Source: Mariniflexile sp. AS56
Lineage (GTDB): Bacteria > Bacteroidota > Bacteroidia > Flavobacteriales > Flavobacteriaceae
Reading direction: 5' to 3'
Length of the DNA stretch: 64,000 nt
Assembly: GCF_030552475.1 (NCBI RefSeq)
Contig: NZ_JAUPED010000018.1
Span: 1-64,000, forward strand
Part shown: positions 43,960 through 52,315 of the stretch, in pieces
How positions within the stretch are numbered: position 1 is the stretch's first letter
Layout of the letters: the number at the start of each line of letters is the position of its first letter
Position numbers and translations under genes: made by a program
The notes under the pieces: generated by a model
Seen by the model: only the letters and a program-made list of their open reading frames with translations
Database searches by the model: none
What the model was told of the DNA's origin: nothing

Positions 43960-44889
43960 CTAGTTGACAAGTAGTTTGCTAGTTTTGCTCTTTCCGTCAA
44001 CACCATTCAGTTTTAATAGATACATACCTTTACTTAAATGAGATACATTAAAATCGATTTTTGAAGTCTGCGCGTTAAGTGTAACGTCTGTTACTAAGCG
44101 TCCCAATATGTTATAAAGTTGAATTGATTTTAAGTCCATATTTCGGCTATTTGAAACCGTTACTTTACTCTGTGCTGGGTTGGGGTATATTGTAATGTTT
44201 TCAATAGCATTTTGGCTCAGAGTACTTAAAGTTGAAGCATTATAAGTAAAAGTAATAGTCCCCATTTTATTACTATTTATTGGAACACCTGTAATTTTAG
44301 AAATACCTAAGCGTGGGCTACTTACCATATTTTCAGATGTATAATTTACACCATCATCGGTACCCGCATCATATGCGAAAACGTCTAAAGTAAAAGTCTC
44401 TTTCCAACCATTGTTAATGGTGTTGTTTCCAGATCTTAAATTAATACTGTTTACGGCAATAAACCAGTCGGGGCTTGGAGCCACCATAGAAACCAGACTG
44501 ATTAAAGGGTATGTTTCACTTACTTGTAAATTGTTAAGGGTAAAAGTGCCAACGGCGCTGCCAATACCTCCTGCATTTAGCCATTGGTCTGCTTTGTTGG
44601 CAGAAATAGCTGTATTCACTTCATTCATGAAATTGGTATTGTTACCTAATTCAGCAACATCTTTAATACCATTGGTGTTTGGAGATATAGCGCCTATTTC
44701 ATAAAATTGATTCGTCGTGTTATGAGTGGCACCCACTAAGGCAGACCAATGCGCGCCTCCAGGAACTGAAGTGTGATCGGTTTCATTCCAAATAGTGGTG
44801 AGTGATATGTTATAGGTTGCCGTACTCTGGCAGTAACTGCCAATTGAAAATAAAAGTCCGATAATTAAAGTAAACGTAGAATTTTTCAT
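43960..44889 (-). CDS. Spondin_N domain protein with T9SS sorting domain
   Basis: A 309-residue secreted protein with a signal peptide (about 1-20). The spondin_N domain is recognisable from GGAHWSALVGATHN, the SLVSMVAPSPDWFIAV core and DVFAYDAGTDDGVNY. A C-terminal T9SS sorting domain (IYPNPAQSKVTVSN...LSKGMYLLKLNG) follows. Spondin_N domains mediate extracellular adhesion in animals; here a surface or matrix role is likely. The gene lies 80 bases before the M43 protease gene on the same strand, and the two may be expressed together. Confidence 0.9.
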   Translation of the reverse strand: MKNSTFTLIIGLLFSIGSYCQSTATYNISLTTIWNETDHTSVPGGAHWSALVGATHNTTNQFYEIGAISPNTNGIKDVAELGNNTNFMNEVNTAISANKADQWLNAGGIGSAVGTFTLNNLQVSETYPLISLVSMVAPSPDWFIAVNSINLRSGNNTINNGWKETFTLDVFAYDAGTDDGVNYTSENMVSSPRLGISKITGVPINSNKMGTITFTYNASTLSTLSQNAIENITIYPNPAQSKVTVSNSRNMDLKSIQLYNILGRLVTDVTLNAQTSKIDFNVSHLSKGMYLLKLNGVDGKSKTSKLLVN

Positions 44890-45022
44890 AAGGCATCGAG
44901 TTATTTGTATTATAGGTCTACTATTTTCACGAATACTAACAAAAAGAAACGTTTTACTTATTTTTTAAATAAGCTCTTTATAAAAATAATAGTATTTTTA
45001 GCATCGTATTTTAAACCAAGTA

Positions 45023-45886
45023 ATGTCAAGCGAAATAAAGATTATAGAATGCCCACGAGATGCCATGCAAGGCATTAAGCAGTTTATTCCAACAGAGAAA
45101 AAGGTGCAATACATTCAGTCGTTATTACGAGTTGGTTTTGATACGATTGATTTTGGAAGTTTTGTTTCACCCAAAGCCATTCCACAAATGGTAGATACCG
45201 CAGAAGTGCTGTCGCGATTGGATTTAAGTAAAACAAGCAGCAAACTATTATCTATAATAGCAAATAGAAGAGGGGCGGAAGATGCTAGTAATCATCCTGA
45301 AATAGGTTATTTGGGGTATCCGTTTTCTATATCTGAGAATTTTCAAATGCGTAATACGCACAAAACGATTGCGCAATCTATAGTTACACTTTCTGAAATA
45401 TTAGAAATTGCGAACAAATCCAATAAAGAAGTGGTGGTTTATATTTCTATGGGGTTTGGAAACCCATATGGAGACCCATGGAATGTGGATATTGTGGGGG
45501 AGTGGACCGAGCGTTTAAGCAATATGGGCGTTAAAATATTATCTTTAAGTGATACTATTGGAAGTTCTAATTCAGAGAATATTCACTATTTATTTTCAAA
45601 TTTAATTCCGCAGTATCAAAATATAGAGTTTGGAGCCCATTTACATACCACACCATCTACTTGGTTCGAAAAGGTCGATGCAGCTTATAAGGCGGGCTGT
45701 AAACGTTTCGATGGTGCCATACAAGGTTATGGAGGTTGCCCAATGGCGAAAGACGAATTAACAGGTAATATGCCAACCGAAAAGTTGTTATCTTACTTTA
45801 CTTCACAGAAAAATAACAACCTAAATGCGCTTAGTTTTGAGAGTGCGCATAATGAGGCAACTAAAATTTTTAGCGTATATCATTAA
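45023..45886 (+). CDS. Hydroxymethylglutaryl-CoA lyase
   Basis: A 287-residue TIM-barrel enzyme that splits HMG-CoA to acetoacetate and acetyl-CoA in leucine degradation. The motifs are IECPRDAMQGI, DTIDFGSFVSPKAIPQM, the metal ligands in GAHLHTTPS, and the active-site GYGGCPMAKDELTGNMPTE with the catalytic Cys. The gene is monocistronic. It is consistent with a branched-chain amino acid catabolic context together with the BCKDH-type E2 elsewhere in the window. Confidence 0.93.
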   Translation: MSSEIKIIECPRDAMQGIKQFIPTEKKVQYIQSLLRVGFDTIDFGSFVSPKAIPQMVDTAEVLSRLDLSKTSSKLLSIIANRRGAEDASNHPEIGYLGYPFSISENFQMRNTHKTIAQSIVTLSEILEIANKSNKEVVVYISMGFGNPYGDPWNVDIVGEWTERLSNMGVKILSLSDTIGSSNSENIHYLFSNLIPQYQNIEFGAHLHTTPSTWFEKVDAAYKAGCKRFDGAIQGYGGCPMAKDELTGNMPTEKLLSYFTSQKNNNLNALSFESAHNEATKIFSVYH

Positions 45887-45977
45887 ATTTAGCCTATCTA
45901 AAAGGTTAATAATTAGGGGTGTAAAAAGTTTATTTAAATTTAATCTAAATAAACTTTGTGATTCTCATTTTGTATTT

Positions 45978-45985
45978 TATTTTTG
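45978..45985 (+). promoter_or_regulatory. Promoter with -33 TTTG and -7 TATTTTTG for the porin gene
   Basis: TTTG at 45955-45958, a 19-base spacer and TATTTTTG at 45978-45985. It is the best complete Bacteroidota promoter in the window; the leader before the ATG at 46046 would be about 55 bases. Confidence 0.7.
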
Positions 45986-46045
45986 CACGATATTTTAACA
46001 TATTATTTATATCAAGTCTAAATAAAAACAAAACAATCACTAAAA

Positions 46046-47200
46046 ATGAAAAGAATATCTTTACTATTAGCCACTTTTACAGCAGCTTTTACATTTGCAC
46101 AAACGGTACCAGATTCCCTTTCAACAAACCCACAAACTCAATTAAATGCGGCACAACGTATTTTAACAGGGAACATTAATACAGGTGTTACTGTTGGAGG
46201 TTATGGTGAAATAACATACAACCAGCCAGAAGGTGGTAATGGAACGTTAGATGTACAACGTTTGGTATTATTATTTGGTTACAAATTTAACGATAAAGTA
46301 CAATTTGTTACCGAAGTAGAATTTGAACATGTAAAAGAAGTATATGTAGAACAAGCATTTATTCAATACACGGTTGCAGATAATGTAAACTTACGTGGTG
46401 GTTTAATGCTAGTACCAATGGGTATTATTAATGAGTTTCACGAACCAACAACCTTTAATGGTGTAAACAGACCAAGTGTTGATAAAAGTATTGTTCCAAC
46501 TACATGGAGAGAAATAGGTGTAGGTGTTCAAGGTCGATTTAACGAAATTTCTTTAGGTTACCAAGCGTATGTGTTTAACGGATTTAAATCTGTGAACGAC
46601 GGAAAGGTTTTAGGAGGTTCTAACGGTTTACGTAATGGACGTCAAAAAGGCGCAGAATCAACTATTAACACGCCTAATTTATCTGGAAAATTAGATTATT
46701 ACGGGATATTAGGTTTACGTTTAGGTTTATCTGGGTATTTTGGACGCACACAAGCTGAAGATGGTGTCGATATGATTGATGGGTCTGATGTTGGTCTTTC
46801 TATGATTGGTTTAGATGCACGTTATGCTTACCAACGTTTTGCTGCAAGAGGTCAATTTATCCACACAAGTGTTTCTGGTAGTGAAGATTATAATACTTTA
46901 AATACTGCAGATTTAGGTAGTTCTTTACAAGGTTGGTATTTAGAAGCTGCTTATAACTTATTACCACAAACAAAACAACAACAGTTATATGCTTTTGCAC
47001 GTTATGAAGATTATGATACGCATGCATCAGTAGCTGGAAGTTTAATTAGAAAGGATAGTTATAATAGAGATGACTGGACTTTAGGTTTAAGTTATAAAAT
47101 AGCACCAGGAGCCGTTGTTAAAGCCGATTATCAGTTTAAAAATAACGCAGATGACAGTGCTACAAACCAATTAAACTTTGGTTTAGGTGTTTGGTTCTAA
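46046..47200 (+). CDS. Outer membrane porin, OprO/P-like
   Basis: A 384-residue beta-barrel protein with a signal peptide (about 1-19, AFTFAQ). Strand-like repeats such as LVLLFGYKFNDKVQFVTEVEFEHVKEVYVEQAFIQY and TTWREIGVGVQGRFNEISLGYQAYVFNGF follow the phosphate-selective porin O/P pattern. It ends in a C-terminal phenylalanine after an aromatic strand (NFGLGVWF), the barrel signature. The FMN-binding protein and membrane protein genes follow at a short distance. Specificity is not known. Confidence 0.87.
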   Translation: MKRISLLLATFTAAFTFAQTVPDSLSTNPQTQLNAAQRILTGNINTGVTVGGYGEITYNQPEGGNGTLDVQRLVLLFGYKFNDKVQFVTEVEFEHVKEVYVEQAFIQYTVADNVNLRGGLMLVPMGIINEFHEPTTFNGVNRPSVDKSIVPTTWREIGVGVQGRFNEISLGYQAYVFNGFKSVNDGKVLGGSNGLRNGRQKGAESTINTPNLSGKLDYYGILGLRLGLSGYFGRTQAEDGVDMIDGSDVGLSMIGLDARYAYQRFAARGQFIHTSVSGSEDYNTLNTADLGSSLQGWYLEAAYNLLPQTKQQQLYAFARYEDYDTHASVAGSLIRKDSYNRDDWTLGLSYKIAPGAVVKADYQFKNNADDSATNQLNFGLGVWF

Positions 47201-47292
47201 AACAATTTTTACTGTAATTACGGCGTATTACAATTTCCTATTTATTAAAATAGAATTGACATGTAATAGCTAATGCATAGAAACAAAACCAG

Positions 47293-47328
47293 AAAGCTAA
47301 AGTAGATCTTATATTTACTTTAGCTTTT
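47293..47328 (+). terminator. Intrinsic terminator of the porin gene
   Basis: The stem AAAGCTAAAGTA / TACTTTAGCTTT with an 11-base loop and a T run. Confidence 0.8.
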
Positions 47329-47460
47329 TGGTATATTATTTGTTCCGTTAACAACGAATAAGAATGTATTATAACAGGTTTGAAAGAAAAGCACATTGCA
47401 ATACCGTGGATTTGTTCTAAACCATTTTTTAATGACATTCAAATTTTAAAATTAAAAGTT

Positions 47461-47468
47461 TATTTTTG
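47461..47468 (+). promoter_or_regulatory. Promoter -7 box TATTTTTG touching the FMN-protein start
   Basis: An exact TAnnTTTG box ends five bases before the ATG at 47473. A start of transcription five to seven bases downstream would give a leaderless mRNA. This promoter also argues against the longer reading of the frame from 47380. Confidence 0.5.
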
Positions 47469-47472
47469 CCGC

Positions 47473-48000
47473 ATGATTTTTAAAAAGGTTACCATTTTAT
47501 TATTAGCTTTTTCATTACTGTCTTTTTCTATACAAAAAGATTTAAGTAAGAAAATAGATAAAGAGATTAAAGATACTTTTAAGTTATCTAGCTATGCATA
47601 TACGCCTATTTCATTTTCAACCGAAATAAATAAAGAATTACCATCACAATTTGATGCTAAAAACTTTATAAGCATCCATGCTAATAAAAAAGTAGTGGGC
47701 TATGCTTATATGGGGAAAGCCCCAAGCAAAACGGACGAGTTTGATTATTTAGTATTGCTAGATACAGACCATATCGTGTTAAAAACAAAGGTGACGGCTT
47801 ATCGTGAAGATTACGGTGGCGAAATAGGGAGCAAACGCTGGCTGCAACAATTCATTGGTAAAAAAGCATCAGATAATTTGAGGTATGGCGATAATATTGT
47901 GGCTATATCTGGCGCAACAATTTCGGTGCGTTCCATGACGAATGCTATGAATAACTTATTGAAGTCATTAAAAATGCTTCAATCTAAAAAATTACTTTAA
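47473..48000 (+). CDS. FMN-binding domain protein (RnfG/NosR-type)
   Basis: A 175-residue protein. In the form from ATG 47473 (MIFKKVTILLLAFSLLSFSI) a signal or anchor helix directs it to the periplasmic side. The FMN_bind motif SGATIS (146-151) carries the Ser/Thr to which FMN is linked covalently by ApbE-type transferases. The upstream frame to 47380 overlaps the promoter and a hydrophilic stretch, so the shorter start is chosen. It is translationally coupled to the next gene (TAATG at 48000). It probably carries electrons at the outer face of the inner membrane. Confidence 0.85.
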   Translation: MIFKKVTILLLAFSLLSFSIQKDLSKKIDKEIKDTFKLSSYAYTPISFSTEINKELPSQFDAKNFISIHANKKVVGYAYMGKAPSKTDEFDYLVLLDTDHIVLKTKVTAYREDYGGEIGSKRWLQQFIGKKASDNLRYGDNIVAISGATISVRSMTNAMNNLLKSLKMLQSKKLL

Positions 48001-48491
48001 TGCAACTAAACGGATTAATATTAACGCTTCCAAAAGAATTAAAATTATTAATCGGTGCATTTGTTATCGTGTTAAGTATTGGGTTTTATACCGGTTTATT
48101 ATTTGTGGGCGAAACCTCTTCCGCAAATCCCAATGGTATTGAAGAGCAGTATTTAGGAAATGAATTTGATGAAAACGCAGAAGTTATGCACTTTAAAAAA
48201 AGTGCTAAAGAAATGCTTACTTTGGTGCATAATCACATTCTTTCCATGTCTATTATTTTCTTTTTAATAGGGCTTTTGGTTTCTATAACGCAATTGGGAT
48301 CTAAGCTTAAAATGTTTTTAATAGTAGAGCCTTTTGTATCGGTGGTATTAACCTTTGGTGGGCTTTATTTACTTTGGTGCGACATCCTTTGGATGAAATA
48401 TATTGTGATGTTTTCAGGTATTTTAATGACGCTTACCTTTACTGTTTCGGTGCTTGTAATTCTTAAACAATTGCTTCAGAAAAGTCATTAA
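48000..48491 (+). CDS. Four-helix membrane protein coupled to the FMN-binding protein
   Basis: A 163-residue membrane protein with helices at about 17-37, 78-95, 103-125 and 132-155. Histidines H77 and H79 (LVHNHILSM) lie at the edge of the second helix and could ligate heme or a metal; this is speculation. The ATG overlaps the stop of the FMN gene, so stoichiometry is probably tied. I do not recognise the family, though its place suggests the membrane partner of the FMN protein. Confidence 0.65.
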   Translation: MQLNGLILTLPKELKLLIGAFVIVLSIGFYTGLLFVGETSSANPNGIEEQYLGNEFDENAEVMHFKKSAKEMLTLVHNHILSMSIIFFLIGLLVSITQLGSKLKMFLIVEPFVSVVLTFGGLYLLWCDILWMKYIVMFSGILMTLTFTVSVLVILKQLLQKSH

Positions 48492-48624
48492 TTTTGTGCG
48501 TTACGGTTCTTTTTTCTGCCCATTTTCTACTATTCATTTTTCAAAAGTGATAATTTAACATATTTCCATTAAACTTTTTAATGTTTGTAAGGTCTAAGCC
48601 ATAAACCTAGATAAAATACTTACA

Positions 48625-51387
48625 TTGAGAACACTTGTACTATTACTATCCTTATGCATCTCTGCATCCTTATTTGCACAAAAATTCACCTTAGAAGGTG
48701 TCGTTAAAGATCAAGGCACTCATGTTTTAGAAGGTGCCACCGTGTATCTTCAAAGTATAAAAGATAGTATTCCTATTGCTTACGGTATTACAAACAAAAA
48801 CGGTGAGTTTTCATTACAGGTTAATACAGAAAACGATTCCAAAGCTATTTTTAACATCGCTTATTTGGGTTACAAACCTTATAGACAGGATATTAATGTG
48901 CCTGCCGGAAAACAGCTTGACATGGGGTTTATTACTTTAGATGATCAAGTTGAAGAACTTAATGTGGTTTCTATTATAGGTAAAGCACCGCCCATTTTAA
49001 TTAAGAAAGATACCATTGAGTATAATGCCGATAGTTTTAAAACCTTACCTAATGATAAAGCGGAGGACTTACTTAAAAAATTACCAGGTGTTGAGATCGA
49101 TTTAGAAGGAAACATTACCGTAAACGGGATAGAAGTAGAGGCTATTAATGTAGACGGTATGCGATTTTTTGGAGAAAAGAAAGGAGATATCGCACTAAAA
49201 AACTTACCAAGTAACGTGATTAGCAAGGTTCAGGTTACCGATTATAAAAGTAACATGCAAAAGTTTACAGGTGAAGAGTCTGATTCTGGAACTAAGGAAA
49301 TAAACTTAACTATTAAGAAAGGGAAAAATCGAGCCACTTTTGGAGATGTGAAATTGGGCTATGGTACCGATGATAAATACCAAGCCAATGCCAATGTATT
49401 CCAGTTGGTAGACGGCAAACAACTGGGACTTATAGCGGGTACAAATAACATTAACATGTCTAAAGGGTTTAACGCGCTACCAGATGCCGATACGAGTAAT
49501 GGTTATATGGAATCAGATTTTGTTGGAGCCAATTTTACCAAAGGAAAATGGAATGAAACACGTGTTAACGGAAATTACAGATACAGCGCTCAAAGTACAG
49601 ATAAGGCACAAAAAAGCCATTCAGAGAATTTTTTACCCAATTTAAATTACATCACAGACTCTGAAAGTAGTAGTTTTGACGATTCTGATAACCATAAAGG
49701 AGGTGCCGATTTAAAATTTATCTTAAAGCCGAAAAACAAGCAATCTAATAATAAAGTTCAACTTTCTAATGAAACCGATTTTAATGCGGAGAATTCTACA
49801 TCTGGGTCGTTAACTAATAAAATTTCAGAATACACCAATGGTGATTTGGTAAGTGAGTATAATTCGGCAAACCAGTCGGAGTCTTCAAATTATCAATTAA
49901 AAAATAAGTTTAGTGTTATCCCTATTACAGGTAAAGGTAGAGATTATCTAAATGTGGAATTAGGCACCGATTTTAGTAAAGGTACTTCCGATAGTAAAAA
50001 CTATTCCGAAAACATACTTTACAATAAAGGCACTACGATTGTTCAAGACCAAATAAATATTTCGAATTCAAATAGTAGCGACATCAGCCTTAGTGCCATG
50101 TGGAGTAAAGAATTATTCACTAATTTTAGAATAATGCCAAAGTATAACGTGAGCATTCGTTCTCAAAATAATGAAAAATATATTTTTGATTATGATGAGG
50201 TTACAAATGATTATGATGATTTTAATGAAGTACTAAGTTCTGATAGTAAATACATAACAACCACTATTAAACCCGCTTTAAGATTACGATACGAGTATAA
50301 AGAGTTTCGTTTTGAGGTAGAAGGAGCGTTTACAAATACCTTTAGAAATTATAAGGATTTATTGGTTGAAGCTCGAAACTTTAGAAAAGACTTTGAGTTT
50401 TTAACTTATTCAGGAAGATTACGCTATCGTGATAAAAATGGCTATAAAAACATCAATTTAAATTACAACCAAAATGTCGATTTGCCATCTGCAAACCAAT
50501 TGCAACCGGTGGAAGATGTGAGTAATATAACCCATATTCGTGTTGGTAACCCATTTTTAGAACCAGAAATCAACCATAATGTAAGTTTTGAATACCAAAA
50601 TAATTTGGCTTTCAATAACATCAATATTACTGGGAATGTGAGAGCACAATTTATTCAAGATAAAATCATCAGTTCTACCATTACAGATGAAGATTTTAAT
50701 AAGTTCACAACCTATGCCAATATAAATGGGGATTATTCATATTCTGGAAATGCGGCTATTTCAAAATCATATTTCAGTAAAAAAACAAATATTAATATTA
50801 ATGCCCGTTTAAATGGTTCGTATAAAAACACCTTGTCTATTCAAAATGCCATTGAGTTTGCCGCCAAAACAACAACCATAAGACCATCATTATCTTTCAA
50901 ATATTCCTATGATAATAAATTAGATTTTAGTGGTACTTACAGTTATTCAACCAATAAAAGTGTGTATGATACCGATGCGTTTAATGATAATGAATACTTT
51001 GTGCAAAATATAGATTTTGAATCGTCTGTGTTCTTCATAAAAAATGTGTTCTTATCTAACAAAGTCTCTTACCGTTATAACAGTCGCGTTGGTGACGATT
51101 TTGATGGTGATGCCATTTTTTGGAACGCAGGACTTGGTATTGAATTATGGGATAATAAAGCTACTTTAACATTGGTTGGCTATGACATCCTCGGGAAAAA
51201 TAATGGTTATAGACGTACAGTGTCTGAAACCTCTATTCAAGATGTTGAAAATAGAATTTTAGAGCAGTATTTTATGCTAAACTTTACTTATAAATTCGGA
51301 AGTTTTGCGGGACAAAAAATGAATGTAGGTGGAGATCGTGGTTCTAGACGTGGCGGTGGTTCTGGAGGCGGCATGAGAAGAAGATAG
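48625..51387 (+). CDS. TonB-dependent receptor-like outer membrane barrel, large
   Basis: A 920-residue outer membrane protein with a signal peptide (LLLSLCISASLFAQ). A CarboxypepD_reg-like domain begins FTLEGVVKDQGTHVLEGATVYL, then a plug-like region (NADSFKTLPNDKAEDLLKKLPGVEID...GIEVEAINVDGMRFFG) and a long barrel of the OMP_b-brl_3 type. The tail after the last strand is Gly/Arg-rich and ends GGGSGGGMRRR. The start is TTG: no in-frame ATG lies between the preceding stop and the signal peptide. No SusD gene is adjacent. Substrate unknown. Confidence 0.88.
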   Translation: MRTLVLLLSLCISASLFAQKFTLEGVVKDQGTHVLEGATVYLQSIKDSIPIAYGITNKNGEFSLQVNTENDSKAIFNIAYLGYKPYRQDINVPAGKQLDMGFITLDDQVEELNVVSIIGKAPPILIKKDTIEYNADSFKTLPNDKAEDLLKKLPGVEIDLEGNITVNGIEVEAINVDGMRFFGEKKGDIALKNLPSNVISKVQVTDYKSNMQKFTGEESDSGTKEINLTIKKGKNRATFGDVKLGYGTDDKYQANANVFQLVDGKQLGLIAGTNNINMSKGFNALPDADTSNGYMESDFVGANFTKGKWNETRVNGNYRYSAQSTDKAQKSHSENFLPNLNYITDSESSSFDDSDNHKGGADLKFILKPKNKQSNNKVQLSNETDFNAENSTSGSLTNKISEYTNGDLVSEYNSANQSESSNYQLKNKFSVIPITGKGRDYLNVELGTDFSKGTSDSKNYSENILYNKGTTIVQDQINISNSNSSDISLSAMWSKELFTNFRIMPKYNVSIRSQNNEKYIFDYDEVTNDYDDFNEVLSSDSKYITTTIKPALRLRYEYKEFRFEVEGAFTNTFRNYKDLLVEARNFRKDFEFLTYSGRLRYRDKNGYKNINLNYNQNVDLPSANQLQPVEDVSNITHIRVGNPFLEPEINHNVSFEYQNNLAFNNINITGNVRAQFIQDKIISSTITDEDFNKFTTYANINGDYSYSGNAAISKSYFSKKTNININARLNGSYKNTLSIQNAIEFAAKTTTIRPSLSFKYSYDNKLDFSGTYSYSTNKSVYDTDAFNDNEYFVQNIDFESSVFFIKNVFLSNKVSYRYNSRVGDDFDGDAIFWNAGLGIELWDNKATLTLVGYDILGKNNGYRRTVSETSIQDVENRILEQYFMLNFTYKFGSFAGQKMNVGGDRGSRRGGGSGGGMRRR

Positions 51388-51433
51388 AATTTCTCTCATT
51401 TCAATATATACGTTGTACACAAGTAAAAGCAAT

Positions 51434-51482
51434 ACCAATTTCTCGTACTTTTATAGGCTATGAGAAATTGGTGTTTTTTTTT
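51434..51482 (+). terminator. Intrinsic terminator overlapping the start of the next gene
   Basis: The stem AATACCAATTTCTC / GAGAAATTGGTGTT (14 bp, one G-U) with a 17-base loop is followed by a long T run. The right arm begins inside the ATG of the gene at 51460 and the T run encodes the Phe/Leu part of its signal peptide. It could terminate the barrel gene transcript or control translation of the next gene. Confidence 0.6.
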
Positions 51483-52164
51483 ATTTCTGTTTATTTCGAA
51501 CCTGTCTATTTATGCTAAAGAATGGAGGAGTTTAAAAGCTTATCAAGAAGCCACAAAACAGGAAATGCTATTACCTTCAGATTGGTTAAAATCTGACAGA
51601 ACGCATAACACCGGTGTTTGGGAAATGGCGAATGCCTATAACTTAGAAAAAAACCAGCCCCAAGAATATTCGAGTTTGGCATCCCGTAGAGATTTTTATA
51701 AATGGGTGCAAACCGAGGTCGAGAAAAGGGGGCACCAAGTGGTTTGGTTTAAAATGGTTCAATTTATTTCTAGTAAATTGCGTGTTATGGAAACCTTCCC
51801 GAATGTGATTTTTGTGAATAAAAAGATCATGACTTACGCACAAAGCTGTAGTGAGACTATTTTTAAGAATTCATTTATTGAAATTAGTAATCTTTTTAAA
51901 TTGACCTCTGTTTTAAATGAAGTAACAGGTTTAGAATGGGATAAACGTATTTTATATAAGGAACAGTATGTTTGGGTTGATGGTTTTATAAATAGTATCG
52001 ATACGCGTAGTTTAAACAAGATTGAAACCATTTTAGAAGGTAAGTGTTTGTACGGTGTGTTTGTGCCCAAAGAAATTAGGTTTACTGGCGATTTGGATAA
52101 TAAAGAAATGCGCTATGAATATGCTTTAAACAAACTTAGGTTGTACTTCCAAAATACCAAGTAA
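51460..52164 (+). CDS. Secreted protein of unknown function
   Basis: A 234-residue protein with a signal peptide MRNWCFFLFLFISNLSIYAK. The mature part is soluble, with a Trp-containing start (EWRSLKAYQEATKQEMLLPSDW) and helical segments through FKLTSVLNEVTGLEWDKR. It reads like a conserved flavobacterial envelope protein but I do not recognise a domain. Its start codon lies in the hairpin at 51434-51482. guaB follows on the same strand after 151 bases with its own promoter. Confidence 0.65.
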   Translation: MRNWCFFLFLFISNLSIYAKEWRSLKAYQEATKQEMLLPSDWLKSDRTHNTGVWEMANAYNLEKNQPQEYSSLASRRDFYKWVQTEVEKRGHQVVWFKMVQFISSKLRVMETFPNVIFVNKKIMTYAQSCSETIFKNSFIEISNLFKLTSVLNEVTGLEWDKRILYKEQYVWVDGFINSIDTRSLNKIETILEGKCLYGVFVPKEIRFTGDLDNKEMRYEYALNKLRLYFQNTK

Positions 52165-52281
52165 TGCTTTTTTTGTAGGTATTTAGTGTAATAGTGTTTC
52201 AAATAGTTAACAAGTAAAACGTTTTTTTTACACTATTTTTTATTACTGAAAGTTTACGTGATTCAAACAGAAAAAAATGTG

Positions 52282-52289
52282 TATATTTG
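52282..52289 (+). promoter_or_regulatory. Promoter -7 box TATATTTG for guaB
   Basis: An exact TAnnTTTG box 26 bases before the chosen guaB ATG at 52316. The longer frame from 52277 would begin inside this promoter, which supports the shorter start. Confidence 0.65.
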
Positions 52290-52315
52290 CACGCAATTAT
52301 AATCATAATTGCATC

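Noticed and set aside
45958-46179. 73-codon frame across the porin start
   Set aside because: It spans the porin promoter and overlaps its signal peptide in another frame.
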